A stretch of DNA of 41,291 bases, taken from Bradyrhizobium diversitatis. GTDB lineage: Bacteria; Pseudomonadota; Alphaproteobacteria; Rhizobiales; Xanthobacteraceae. The stretch lies in contig NZ_JACEGD010000052.1 of NCBI RefSeq assembly GCF_016031635.1, positions 1 to 41,291 of the forward strand. Reading direction: 5' to 3'. The notes beneath the pieces are model-generated. The model did no database searches. It worked only from the letters and a program-made list of their open reading frames with translations, and was not told the DNA's origin. Position numbers and translations under genes: made by a program. Below are positions 1 through 6,850 of this stretch, one piece after another; within the stretch, counting starts at the first letter, position 1, and each line of letters opens with the position of its first letter.

Positions 1-51
1 CCCATTACACTCCCCCCTGCATTGCCCCTCCCACCTTCCGGAACTCCCCGC

Positions 52-1164
52 ATGAGCGTCCTGTTTTCCCCGATCAAGCTGCGCGGCCTGACGTTGAAGA
101 ATCGCATCGTGGTGTCGCCGATGTGCCAGTATTCGGCCGATGACGGCGTCGCCACCGACTGGCACTTCACCCACATCAACAATCTCAGCCTGTCGGGCGC
201 GGCGATGTTCTGCATCGAGGCGACGCATGTGGAGGCGATCGGCCGCATCACGCCGGGCTGCCTCGGGCTCTACAGCGATGCCTGCGAGGCCGCGCTGAAG
301 CCGATCCTCAATTCGGTGCGCAGATATTCCTCCACGGCGATCGCGATGCAGCTCGCCCATGCCGGCCGCAAGGCCTCGAGCGCGCGGCCCTGGGATGGCG
401 GCCAGCTGATTCCGGTCGGCGACGGCGGCTGGCAGACGGTCGGCCCGAGCGCGGTGCCGCACAAGGAGGGCGAGGCCGCCCCGCTGGCGCTGGATGCTTC
501 GGGCCTCAAGCGCATCCGCGAGGCCTTCGTCGATTCAGCGAAGCGCGCCGCGCGGCTCGGCATCGACGCCATCGAGGTGCACGGCGCGCACGGCTATCTC
601 CTGCATCAATTCCTGTCGCCGATCTCGAACCGGCGCACCGACGAATATGGCGGCAGCCTCGAGAACCGCATGCGCTATCCGCTCGAAGTGTTCGACGCCG
701 TCCGTGCCGCATTCCCCGCCGACAAGCCGGTCGGTATGCGGGTGTCGTCGACCGACTGGGTCGAGGGCGGCTGGGATCTGGCGCAGACCATCGAATTTGC
801 GCGCGCGCTGAAGGCGCGCGGCGTCGACTGGATCGATGCCTCCTCCGGCGGCGTCTCGCCGCTGCAGAAGATCGCGCTCGGCCCCGGCTATCAGGTGCAG
901 TTCGCGGACGCCATCAAGCGCGAAACCGGCCTGCCCACCATCGCGGTCGGCCTGATCACGGAAGCAAGGCAGGCCGAGGAGATCGTCGCATCGGGCAAGG
1001 CCGACATGGTCGCGCTCGCCCGCGGCATGCTCTACGACCCGCGCTGGCCCTGGCACGCCGCCGCCGAGCTCGGCGGCGAGGTCGAAGCGCCGCCGCAATA
1101 TTGGCGCTCGCAGCCACAGGCGCAGAAGGCGCTGTTCGGCAAGACCACGTTCGGCGCGAGGTGA
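52..1164 (+). CDS. NADH:flavin oxidoreductase, Old Yellow Enzyme family (YqjM/NamA-like)
   Basis: A predicted FMN-dependent ene-reductase of about 370 residues that would reduce activated C=C bonds with NAD(P)H in the cytoplasm. Visible features are the N-terminal SPMCQYSADDG segment, whose Cys marks the YqjM-like 'thermophilic' subclass. The catalytic stretch HGAHGYLLHQFLSP follows, then NRRTDEYGGSLENR, which is highly conserved in the family, and a C-terminal phosphate-binding part of the barrel (VALARGMLYDPRWPW). An earlier in-frame ATG at 22 would add ten Pro-rich residues. The start at 52 (MSVLFSPIKLRGL) matches the usual family N-terminus. Length is normal for the family. It stands alone, followed by a repeat-filled gap. 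The physiological substrate cannot be told from sequence. Confidence 0.93.
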   Translation: MSVLFSPIKLRGLTLKNRIVVSPMCQYSADDGVATDWHFTHINNLSLSGAAMFCIEATHVEAIGRITPGCLGLYSDACEAALKPILNSVRRYSSTAIAMQLAHAGRKASSARPWDGGQLIPVGDGGWQTVGPSAVPHKEGEAAPLALDASGLKRIREAFVDSAKRAARLGIDAIEVHGAHGYLLHQFLSPISNRRTDEYGGSLENRMRYPLEVFDAVRAAFPADKPVGMRVSSTDWVEGGWDLAQTIEFARALKARGVDWIDASSGGVSPLQKIALGPGYQVQFADAIKRETGLPTIAVGLITEARQAEEIVASGKADMVALARGMLYDPRWPWHAAAELGGEVEAPPQYWRSQPQAQKALFGKTTFGAR

Positions 1165-1202
1165 GGGGCGAGTGGTGCGATGACGGCGCGATAATCTCCG
1201 CT

Positions 1203-1398
1203 GTCGTCCCGGACAAGCGCAAGCGCAGATCCGGGACCCATGCCGCGTGATCCCTCGATGGCGCGGAGTATACGTCGATCAAACAACTTCGAATCTTCGT
1301 CAAACCCCTCCCTGTGGTTATGGCGACGAGCGCAAGCGCTCGCGCGGAGGTCCCGGATCGGCGCGCGCTTTTAGGCGCGCTTGTCCGGGACGACAGCG
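1203..1398. repeat. Composite palindromic intergenic repeat, copy 1
   Basis: The 340-base gap between the reductase and the next gene is mostly this element. It opens with GTCGTCCCGGACAAGCGC and closes with the reverse complement TTGTCCGGGACGAC. Inside it are GATCCGGGACCCAT and, on the far side, CTTCGTCAAACCCCTCCCTG followed by GTGGTTATGG. The same outer arms and core recur near 24845, 30633 and 34988, with a variant at 16195, all intergenic. No protein is encoded here. Confidence 0.8.
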
Positions 1399-1505
1399 GG
1401 GTGTTGGAGGCGCCGTCCTACCTCACCTCCGTAACTCCCCCCACCTTCCACGCCCCCCGAAACTGGCCTAACCTTCCACGCAGCCGAGGCAATGGAGGGC
1501 CGCCC

Positions 1506-1913
1506 ATGCGTTATCCTGTTCGCAAAGCTGCTCACATCTTCGAGCGCGTCGGCCTTGCGATGGCCGGTGCATCGTGCGGGCTGTTCGTCGGGGCCTATGT
1601 CGGATCGGCGATTCCCGTGCTCACCACCCAGGGCTTCCTGCTGCTGATGATGGTGCTCGGCGGCATCGGCTTCTATCTTGGCATCGACACGCCGCAGCTG
1701 CCGTTCGACGATGCGCACAGCCAGATCGACGCCGCCGAATTCATGAGCTCCGCCGGCACGCTGCTTGCCACGCTCACCGCCTTCGTCTCCGTCTTCGTCA
1801 TCGTGCTGCGGATTGACCCGCACATGCTCTGGACCTGGCTCGTCCTCGCCGGCTGGCTCGCCGGCGTCGTCATGCAGATCGTCGCGGGCGCCAAGGCGAG
1901 GATGCGGAAGTAA
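1506..1913 (+). CDS. Small integral membrane protein, function unknown
   Basis: A 135-residue protein with four hydrophobic stretches: near residues 18-38 (LAMAGASCGLFVGAYVG), 45-63 (GFLLLMMVLGGIGFYLG), 80-100 (ending in VSVFVIVL) and 103-125 (LWTWLVLAGWLAGVVMQIV). The short C-terminal tail is basic (AKARMRK), consistent with a cytoplasmic end. The start at 1506 follows GGAGGGCCGCCC and gives MRYPVRKAAHIFERVG. Longer in-frame extensions run into the upstream repeat and look non-coding. I do not recognise a named family. It ends just before a long inverted repeat. Confidence 0.7.
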   Translation: MRYPVRKAAHIFERVGLAMAGASCGLFVGAYVGSAIPVLTTQGFLLLMMVLGGIGFYLGIDTPQLPFDDAHSQIDAAEFMSSAGTLLATLTAFVSVFVIVLRIDPHMLWTWLVLAGWLAGVVMQIVAGAKARMRK

Positions 1914-1921
1914 CTTTCTGA

Positions 1922-2161
1922 CCCTCCCCTCCAGGGCAGGGCTATCGCATTTGAGAAACTTTCCCTGCGGCCATCCTTCGAGACGCCCGCCTTTGGCGGG
2001 CCCTCAGGATGAGGACCGAGTGCCTGACAGCAGTTTCCGCAAGCAAAGATGCCGCTCAGCCTCATCCTGAGGAGACCGCAAAGCGGTCGTCTCGAAGGAC
2101 GAGGCGCTCGCTCAGGCGTCGCCAGGAACTCACATGCGATGGCCCTGCCCTCCCGTGGAGA
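1922..2161. repeat. Long imperfect inverted repeat
   Basis: The gap between the membrane-protein gene (plus) and the PilZ gene (minus) holds a nested palindrome. The inner arms are about 1970-2011 and 2062-2103, where CCATCCTTCGAGACG...CCTCAGGATGAGG is mirrored by CCTCATCCTGAGG...CGTCTCGAAGGACG. The outer arms, about 1925-1955 and 2127-2158 (both around GGGCAGGGC or its complement), also pair. Transcription from both sides would meet a large RNA hairpin, so it may act as a bidirectional terminator. Its sequence family differs from the GTCGTCCCGG repeats. Confidence 0.7.
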
Positions 2162-2178
2162 GTCAGCAGCAGCACGGC

Positions 2179-2424
2179 TCAGAACACCACGCCCACGCGC
2201 GTGCCGCGCTTCCAGGCGATGCGGCAGCGCTTCTTGGTGTTGACGTGCAGCAGCTCGAAGCGATCGGGGATCGTCACCTGGCCGCCGAGATCGACGCAGG
2301 CCCCGCCGGGCGAATAGTCGATCAGCGTGCAGGGGATCACCGGCGCGCGCGGGTCGGTGATGATCTTGGCCTGGCGCGACACCAGCCCTGCGGGCTTGAC
2401 GCGGACATGGCGGCGCGGATGCAT
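2179..2424 (-). CDS. PilZ domain protein (putative c-di-GMP binding)
   Basis: An 81-residue single-domain protein. It shows both halves of the PilZ c-di-GMP signature: an N-terminal RRHVR (the RxxxR element) and, about 30 residues on, DYSPGG (the D/NxSxxG element). These are followed by the beta-rich body that ends in CRIAWKRGTRVGVVF. Start choice: the ATG at 2424 has a strong GGAGGA site seven bases upstream, whereas the ATG at 2448 has none and would add eight residues. Single-domain PilZ proteins act as adaptors for motility, exopolysaccharide or secretion. Nothing nearby says which process this one serves. Confidence 0.85.
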   Translation of the reverse strand: MHPRRHVRVKPAGLVSRQAKIITDPRAPVIPCTLIDYSPGGACVDLGGQVTIPDRFELLHVNTKKRCRIAWKRGTRVGVVF

Positions 2425-2561
2425 TGGCACTCTCCTCCAATTCCGCATCTAGCGGCGGGTTCGGGTGACGATAATGCCGGGGAGTTGATGCGAAGCAGCT
2501 AAGGCCGGCAGGAGAATTTTAACGAAAAGTGCCGGCGAAGGCTGCAAGCGGCATGCGGATT

Positions 2562-2696
2562 CTACCCCTGCGTCTGCTTCTTGCCGAAACGGTTCTTCAG
2601 ACAATTGGCCGACGAACAATACTTTCGGTGCTTTGCGAAAGCCGATCCGTCCATAGCGCAACTGCCGGAGGGACATTGTCCGTTGTCAGTGCTCAT
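2562..2696 (-). CDS. Possible small Cys-rich protein (44 aa)
   Basis: A short minus-strand frame just downstream of the caspase fragment, overlapping its last codons in a different frame. It encodes MSTDNGQCPSGSC, then AFAKHRKYCSSANC, then LKNRFGKKQTQG and a stop. The four cysteines (8, 13, 27, 32) form two matching C-x4-C pairs 13 residues apart, each holding Pro/Ser/Gly/Ala/Asn turns, followed by a basic tail. That pattern looks like a small metal-binding or disulfide knuckle rather than chance. Against it: there is no good ribosome-binding site, it lies in a decayed region, and the frame could be the tail of a lost larger gene entered by a frameshift. I do not recognise a family. Confidence 0.35.
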   Translation of the reverse strand: MSTDNGQCPSGSCAMDGSAFAKHRKYCSSANCLKNRFGKKQTQG

Positions 2697-2928
2697 CTTG
2701 GCTGTCACGGCATGCGTCGAGAACCACCAGCCGCAACTTTGTCGCGGGTTCGATGGCGATCAGCACCCGATCCAGCGACAATGCTTCGTCATAGATGTCG
2801 GTGTCGCGTTCGAGAGCGGCATCGATCGGAACGAGATAGTTGACCCCATCGACCTCGATGCCATGACTCGCATAGTAGACGACCGCAACCTCGGCATCGC
2901 GGGACCGTTCGATGAAATCGCGCAGCGC
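2686..2928 (-). pseudogene. Caspase-like (peptidase C14) domain fragment
   Basis: The translated piece ALRDFIERSRDAEVAVVYYA, then SHGIEVDGVNYLVPIDA, then SLDRVLIAIEPATKLRLVVL and DACRD, is the middle of a bacterial caspase/metacaspase-type domain. It holds the His of the YYASHG motif (usually YYAGHG) and the Cys of DACRD, the catalytic dyad. The N-terminal strand of the fold (normally around RVALVIGN) is missing. The frame upstream of about 2930 turns into Arg/Pro-rich text typical of a junction, and the frame stops ten codons after the Cys. Full proteins of this kind are several hundred residues long, so this is a two-ended remnant, probably of a secreted or membrane-tethered caspase. Confidence 0.75.
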
Positions 2929-3064
2929 CCACCGCGCCCGCCCGCAGAGCGAAGCTCGCCCGTGGGGCGCGTGTGTGGGGCGGGTGATGTCCCGGCAGGG
3001 GCCGTGCTCAACGCGAGGGACCGTCATCCCATCCCGTCATACGGGCCCCTCTGACACCTGGCGC

Positions 3065-3484
3065 CTATGATCCGTCGCGGCATGCGCTCGCGATGTAGAT
3101 GCCCAGCTCGTTGGTCTTGATGAGCGCGTACGGATCGGCCACTCCTTCTTCCCGCAGCCATTCAATCTGCAATTCGTAGGCCTGGCGTTCGTAGGCAGCA
3201 ATACAGGGAAGGACGATGTTGTTTGCCCTCTGCACGTGGTGCACCACTTCGTGCAACAGAGTGCTTTTCTGTCGCAGATCATCGGGTCGCCAGCCCTGAG
3301 GCAGGTAGATCGCCCCCTCGTCGCGATTGTAGAGCGCCTGCAACTCCAGCCCGCGGTCCTCCGGCGAGCCATGTCGCATTGCCATGTCCGCCGCTGTCAC
3401 GAAATGGATCCGCGGATGATCAGGAGCCGACAAGCCGGTCTTGGCAACGATCCATGCGATGTAGATTGCGATCAGATTTTCCAA
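3065..3484 (-). CDS. DUF6647-like protein with HExxH motif
   Basis: A protein of about 139 residues containing LLHEVVHHVQ, a zinc-metalloprotease-like HExxH motif, preceded by GAIYLPQGWRPDD. It ends in a Cys- and Tyr-containing segment (AAYERQAYELQIEWL...IYIASACRDGS). The layout recalls short rhizobial proteins annotated as DUF6647; this is recall, not a search. No ATG is available: the open frame begins after a TAG near 3553 and the best start is the TTG at 3484 (LENLIAIYIAW). Homologues usually carry a signal peptide, which is absent here, so the 5' end may have been lost. Function is unproven. Confidence 0.6.
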   Translation of the reverse strand: MENLIAIYIAWIVAKTGLSAPDHPRIHFVTAADMAMRHGSPEDRGLELQALYNRDEGAIYLPQGWRPDDLRQKSTLLHEVVHHVQRANNIVLPCIAAYERQAYELQIEWLREEGVADPYALIKTNELGIYIASACRDGS

Positions 3485-3556
3485 GGAAACGGCTTCCTGC
3501 AGTAAGATGCGCAGCGCGGCCTGCTGGTGACGAGGATTTTCGAGTTTCCTATTCTG

Positions 3557-3751
3557 CTAGGTTGGCCCCGCGGCGGATTGCCTGGGATGCGCGATCAGAT
3601 GTGCGTACTGACGCAGGATCCGATCAGCCTGAAGGCGTCGCGAGCTTCGCAGCGCCGACGCGATGGAAGCAAGGAAGCGCCGCCCTTCATTCGCGATTGG
3701 AAACGACGCAGAAGTCGGCAGTGCGGACGAAGGCTGCGAAGTGTTTTTCAT
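3557..3751 (-). CDS. Small basic protein, unknown function (64 aa)
   Basis: The frame starts with MKNTSQPSSALPTS and carries FLASIASALRSSRRLQADRI followed by LRQYAHLIAHP, an amphipathic basic helix. It resembles the very small Arg-rich rhizobial proteins that accompany DUF1127 genes. The ATG lies two bases after the TGA of the upstream DUF1127-like gene on the same strand (TGA-TC-ATG), strong evidence for translational coupling and therefore for both being real genes. It was identified mainly from this spacing and the helix pattern. No catalytic motif is present. Confidence 0.5.
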   Translation of the reverse strand: MKNTSQPSSALPTSASFPIANEGRRFLASIASALRSSRRLQADRILRQYAHLIAHPRQSAAGPT

Positions 3752-3753
3752 GA

Positions 3754-4068
3754 TCAGGACGCCAGGGTCGGTTGATGACGTGGAGCGCTGTCAGCGCGAT
3801 ATCTGGAACCGTTGGCATCGACGGCTGGCCGCGCGACGGCGGCGGTTGCAGGGGCGCAATCCAGCATCGCCGGGCGCTTCAGCGTGATCGGTTGCCAGAA
3901 AAAGCGACGCGCCTCGGCATGCGCTTCGAACGCGTCGACGCCGATATCGCGTAGAAACTCGGATCTGTCCCTGATATCCGCGCGCAGCTCTGACCGGAAG
4001 CAGGCGCGCTCCCACCATGTGAAAGGCAGTCGCGCAAGCGGATGGTCGGCGTGGCCGCGTTCAATCAT
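3754..4068 (-). CDS. DUF1127 (YjiS-like) domain protein
   Basis: A 104-residue protein whose N-terminal half reads TWWERACFRSELRADIRDRS, then EFLRDIGVDAFEAHAEARRF and FWQP. This is the DUF1127 pattern: W-x-ER, an Arg-rich helix, then LRDIG and a terminal FW. Such proteins are small, Arg-rich and in some alphaproteobacteria influence RNA turnover or phosphate and stress physiology; which applies here is not shown. The residues after about 60 are Ala/Pro-rich and may be unstructured. The start at 4068 gives MIERGHADHPLARLP. A good GGAGG sits nearer an in-frame CTG nine bases upstream, so the true start could be a few codons earlier. Confidence 0.6.
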   Translation of the reverse strand: MIERGHADHPLARLPFTWWERACFRSELRADIRDRSEFLRDIGVDAFEAHAEARRFFWQPITLKRPAMLDCAPATAAVARPAVDANGSRYRADSAPRHQPTLAS

Positions 4069-4393
4069 GTAGATCTGCAGGAAAACCTCCCGAGGCAGTG
4101 TGGTCCGCGATGACGTTTCTGAAAAGAAAGCGCGTGGAAATTCACCGCTCGATGCTCGCTTTTGCAGCGGAGCGGCGCATGACGGGATGGTGAAAGAGCC
4201 GGGAAGCCATTCGGTTCTCGGTTCGCTCTCCGGCGGGCCTCCCAATGTCATTACGGTGGGAGGACCCGCTTCCCGACAACCGTGCCGACTATCGCGCCGA
4301 TTGATGGGTCTGAGAACTACCTGGAAAGGTGGTTCGTTGTGCTTTATGGATATACACGCGCGGTCGGCGGCCTGCACACGCTTCGGGAATGAC
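4069..4393. other. Divergent intergenic region
   Basis: About 325 bases between the DUF1127-like gene (minus) and the LuxR-type gene (plus). It must hold promoters for both directions. Reading frames exist (the regulator frame stays open back to about 4100), but the encoded text is Arg/Ser/Pro-rich and not convincing as protein. I found no clear sigma-70 boxes or operator dyad. Confidence 0.5.
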
Positions 4394-5191
4394 ATGCATC
4401 TCTCCACGGGTCCTGTCGATCCGCAAAACCAAGAAATCTATGCACTCTGGGATCAGCTGGCCGACTTCTCGGTCTCCGACGGTGACGCCGCGCTGACGCA
4501 CCTGCTGTCCGCACTGCGGACCATGTTGTCGGCACGCAATGTTCTGTGGGGGGCGGTCGTGCGATTGCCGTCACGCAAGCGGACCGATCCCCTGCTTGGC
4601 TGGCGTCCGCGCCTTGTCCGGGTGCTGGACCCGATACCGGCCGTGGCGGCATCCGTGCAGAAGCAGTACGATACGCTCTGGTCCGCCAACGTCGATCTGT
4701 CTCAGATTCTGTCCATGTCGGGAGATGAGCCGTTCCGCGTCCGCCTGTTGTTCGAAACGCTGCCGCCGGAATGGTTCGAGGGCGAGCATTATCGCCGGCA
4801 CTATCTGGATGTCGGATTCGCCGACAGCATTTCAGTGCGCATTGCGCTCAATGAGGACGTGAGAATCCGCCTGTTCGTATTTCGCGATGCGCAGGCACCC
4901 CGCTTCTCGGCGCAGGACGGCCAGCTTCTGGGCTTCACGATGCGGGGGTTGAGATGGTTTCACCGCCAACAGCTGCTCAGTCACGGTCTGCTCATCGCCA
5001 ACGCGGCCCTGACAGCCGCCGAGCGCAGGGTCTTGCTCTCGCTGCTCGACGGTCACGCGGAAAAGGAGATTGCGCAGAAGCTTGGCCAAAGTCCGAACAC
5101 CACGCACTTCCACGTCAAGTCGATCTACGCCAAGTTCGGCGTGCGCAACCGCGCGGCGCTCGCCGCGCTCTGGCTCGGCAAGCTGCGATGA
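4394..5191 (+). CDS. LuxR-type helix-turn-helix transcriptional regulator
   Basis: A 265-residue regulator. Its last 60 residues (from LTAAERRVLLSLLDGHAEKE through IAQKLGQSPNTTHFHVKSIY to AKFGVRNRAAL) are a textbook GerE/LuxR DNA-binding domain. The N-terminal 200 residues do not show autoinducer-binding or response-receiver signatures I can identify (no phospho-Asp set). They look like a GAF/PAS-like sensory fold (for example VRIALNEDVRIRLFVFRD). Start is uncertain: ATG 4394 is chosen, while ATG 4346 in the same frame would add 16 residues and neither has a strong ribosome-binding site. The two small minus-strand genes facing away are the obvious candidate targets. Confidence 0.8.
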   Translation: MHLSTGPVDPQNQEIYALWDQLADFSVSDGDAALTHLLSALRTMLSARNVLWGAVVRLPSRKRTDPLLGWRPRLVRVLDPIPAVAASVQKQYDTLWSANVDLSQILSMSGDEPFRVRLLFETLPPEWFEGEHYRRHYLDVGFADSISVRIALNEDVRIRLFVFRDAQAPRFSAQDGQLLGFTMRGLRWFHRQQLLSHGLLIANAALTAAERRVLLSLLDGHAEKEIAQKLGQSPNTTHFHVKSIYAKFGVRNRAALAALWLGKLR

Positions 5192-5228
5192 TGCGTTGAG
5201 CCCGAGCGTCAGCCATACGTCAATCTCG

Positions 5229-5275
5229 GCGCAAGGCGCACGCCAGGGACTCTGCGCAGGGCGCACGCCAAGGAC
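5229..5275 (+). repeat. Short tandem duplication, 22-base unit
   Basis: GCGCAAGGCGCACGCCAGGG (5229-5248, plus AC) recurs 25 bases later as GCGCAGGGCGCACGCCAAGG (5254-5273, plus AC) with two mismatches. It lies in the 197-base gap between the convergent LuxR-type and DUF2235 genes. No gene or obvious terminator was seen in this gap. Confidence 0.6.
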
Positions 5276-5388
5276 AAGCTGTCCCCTCCGGAACTGACGC
5301 TCGCTCGCAGCCGCCGGGTGGCAGCGTCACGCCCGAGGTGCAAGACCTCCACCGTGCCCCGGCAAGCTGACGTTGATGTTTCCGCGCC

Positions 5389-6756
5389 CTAGTCCGTCGT
5401 CGGCACTCCGGGCGCCGGCGAAGCCGCGCCCTCCGTCCCTCCGGCCGTCTCCGCGTGCCCCGGCCCCACCGGCATCGGCACCGTCACGTAATCCTTCGGC
5501 ATGTTCACCGGCCGGTAGTCGGGCTCCACCGCCATCCGCTTTAGCACGCTCTCATGCACGTGCGCGCCTTCGGGGATGACGCGCGGCTCGCGGTCGGGGA
5601 TGTAGAAGCCGAAATGGACCTTCCGCGCCGGCCATTCCTTGTACCTGGCCTTCTTCGGCAGATACTCCAGCACGCGCCAGGCCGGCGTCATCGAATCGTG
5701 CAATTGGCCCGTCCTGCCGGTGTAGGCCGGCGCGACATAGTGGAACGGCGAGTTCTTGCGCTGGACGCCCCAGGCGAGCTGGTTCACCGTGCGCGGGTTG
5801 AAGTTCAGCCCGGCCTTCGCGGCTTCCTCGATCATCCAGATCAGCGGGTATTTCGACTCGCCGCTCTCGGCTTCCGGATAGCCGCCGCCGACGTCGCAAT
5901 GCACGCCGGCGAACCACACCTGCAGAATGTCCTGCGGCACCTTCTTCTCGTCGGGCACGTAGCGGTTGCTCCAGAAGTCCTGCGGCTCCCGGTATTGCTT
6001 CAGGCGGAACATGCAGCGCCGCTCGTCGATCGCGATCGCCTGCCGGAAGATCCTGACGCTGGGGTTGCGCAGCGTGAAGGCGAGCTCCTCCAGGCTGAAC
6101 AGGAAGAAGAAATTGTCGCGCCGCGGCACGATCACGCTCGCCACCGTGTCCCAGACGCCGATGAAGTGGATGGTCGGCCAGCGCGTCGAGGTGATGCGCG
6201 CGAACTGCGCGGCGAGATCGAATGCGTCCTTCGGCAGCGGCCCGCTTTCGTCGGTCGCGATGCCCTCGACGTCTTCGATCGCGTTGCCGCGCCCGGTGCC
6301 GGAATACTGCTTGTAGGCGACGAGGCCCGAGCCCGCGAGGTTCGCCTGCTCCGGCGAGATCAGCCCGATCTTGTGAATGAGCCCCGCCAGCACCCGCACG
6401 GTATAGGCCCCGCGCGAGAAGCCGAACAGGTAGATGCGGTCGCCCGGCGCATAATGCTCGACCAGGAAGCAATAGGCCGAGAGCACGTTGTCATCGAGCC
6501 CGTAGCCGGTGGCGAGCCCCAGCACCATGTTGACGTTGGCCTTGAAGCGATGCCACGTCGTCGGCTCCGTCACCGTGCCGACCCCGGGATCGTAATAGAC
6601 CATCTGTCGCGGCGACGTCCTGTCCGTCTTGCGCAGGCAGCGATAGAGCTTCAGGACGTTGGAGATGTTCTCGCTGATCTCGTTCCCGGTGCCGTCACAG
6701 CAGATGACGAGGTGTTTGGGCTCGGGCTTGCGGTCGGGAGTGGCTGCCTGATCCAT
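5389..6756 (-). CDS. DUF2235 domain alpha/beta-hydrolase-like protein
   Basis: A 455-residue protein of the DUF2235 family, related to the catalytic domain of Tle1 type VI phospholipase effectors. It shows the N-terminal LVICCDGTGN signature (residues 16-25) and the nucleophile elbow FGFSRGAYTVR with Ser114. Further conserved segments are HFIGVWDTVASV and WFAGVHCDVGGGYPE, the latter two likely contributing catalytic acid and His. The tail ends in a Pro/Ala-rich stretch. The ATG at 6756 has GAGG eight bases upstream. No type VI genes, immunity gene or signal peptide are nearby, so it is probably a housekeeping-type stand-alone DUF2235 protein. Its substrate is unknown. Confidence 0.85.
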   Translation of the reverse strand: MDQAATPDRKPEPKHLVICCDGTGNEISENISNVLKLYRCLRKTDRTSPRQMVYYDPGVGTVTEPTTWHRFKANVNMVLGLATGYGLDDNVLSAYCFLVEHYAPGDRIYLFGFSRGAYTVRVLAGLIHKIGLISPEQANLAGSGLVAYKQYSGTGRGNAIEDVEGIATDESGPLPKDAFDLAAQFARITSTRWPTIHFIGVWDTVASVIVPRRDNFFFLFSLEELAFTLRNPSVRIFRQAIAIDERRCMFRLKQYREPQDFWSNRYVPDEKKVPQDILQVWFAGVHCDVGGGYPEAESGESKYPLIWMIEEAAKAGLNFNPRTVNQLAWGVQRKNSPFHYVAPAYTGRTGQLHDSMTPAWRVLEYLPKKARYKEWPARKVHFGFYIPDREPRVIPEGAHVHESVLKRMAVEPDYRPVNMPKDYVTVPMPVGPGHAETAGGTEGAASPAPGVPTTD

Positions 6757-6850
6757 GGGATGCGCCTCGGGGTGATGCTACCGGGGCGAGTATAGCGCGA
6801 TTTGGCCAATTTTGCGAATAACAACGCTGGTCTTGCAAGCGCCACTCATA

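Noticed and set aside
5389..6756. Type VI secretion effector interpretation of the DUF2235 protein
   Set aside because: No VgrG, PAAR, immunity gene or secretion cluster is present nearby; stand-alone DUF2235 proteins are common.
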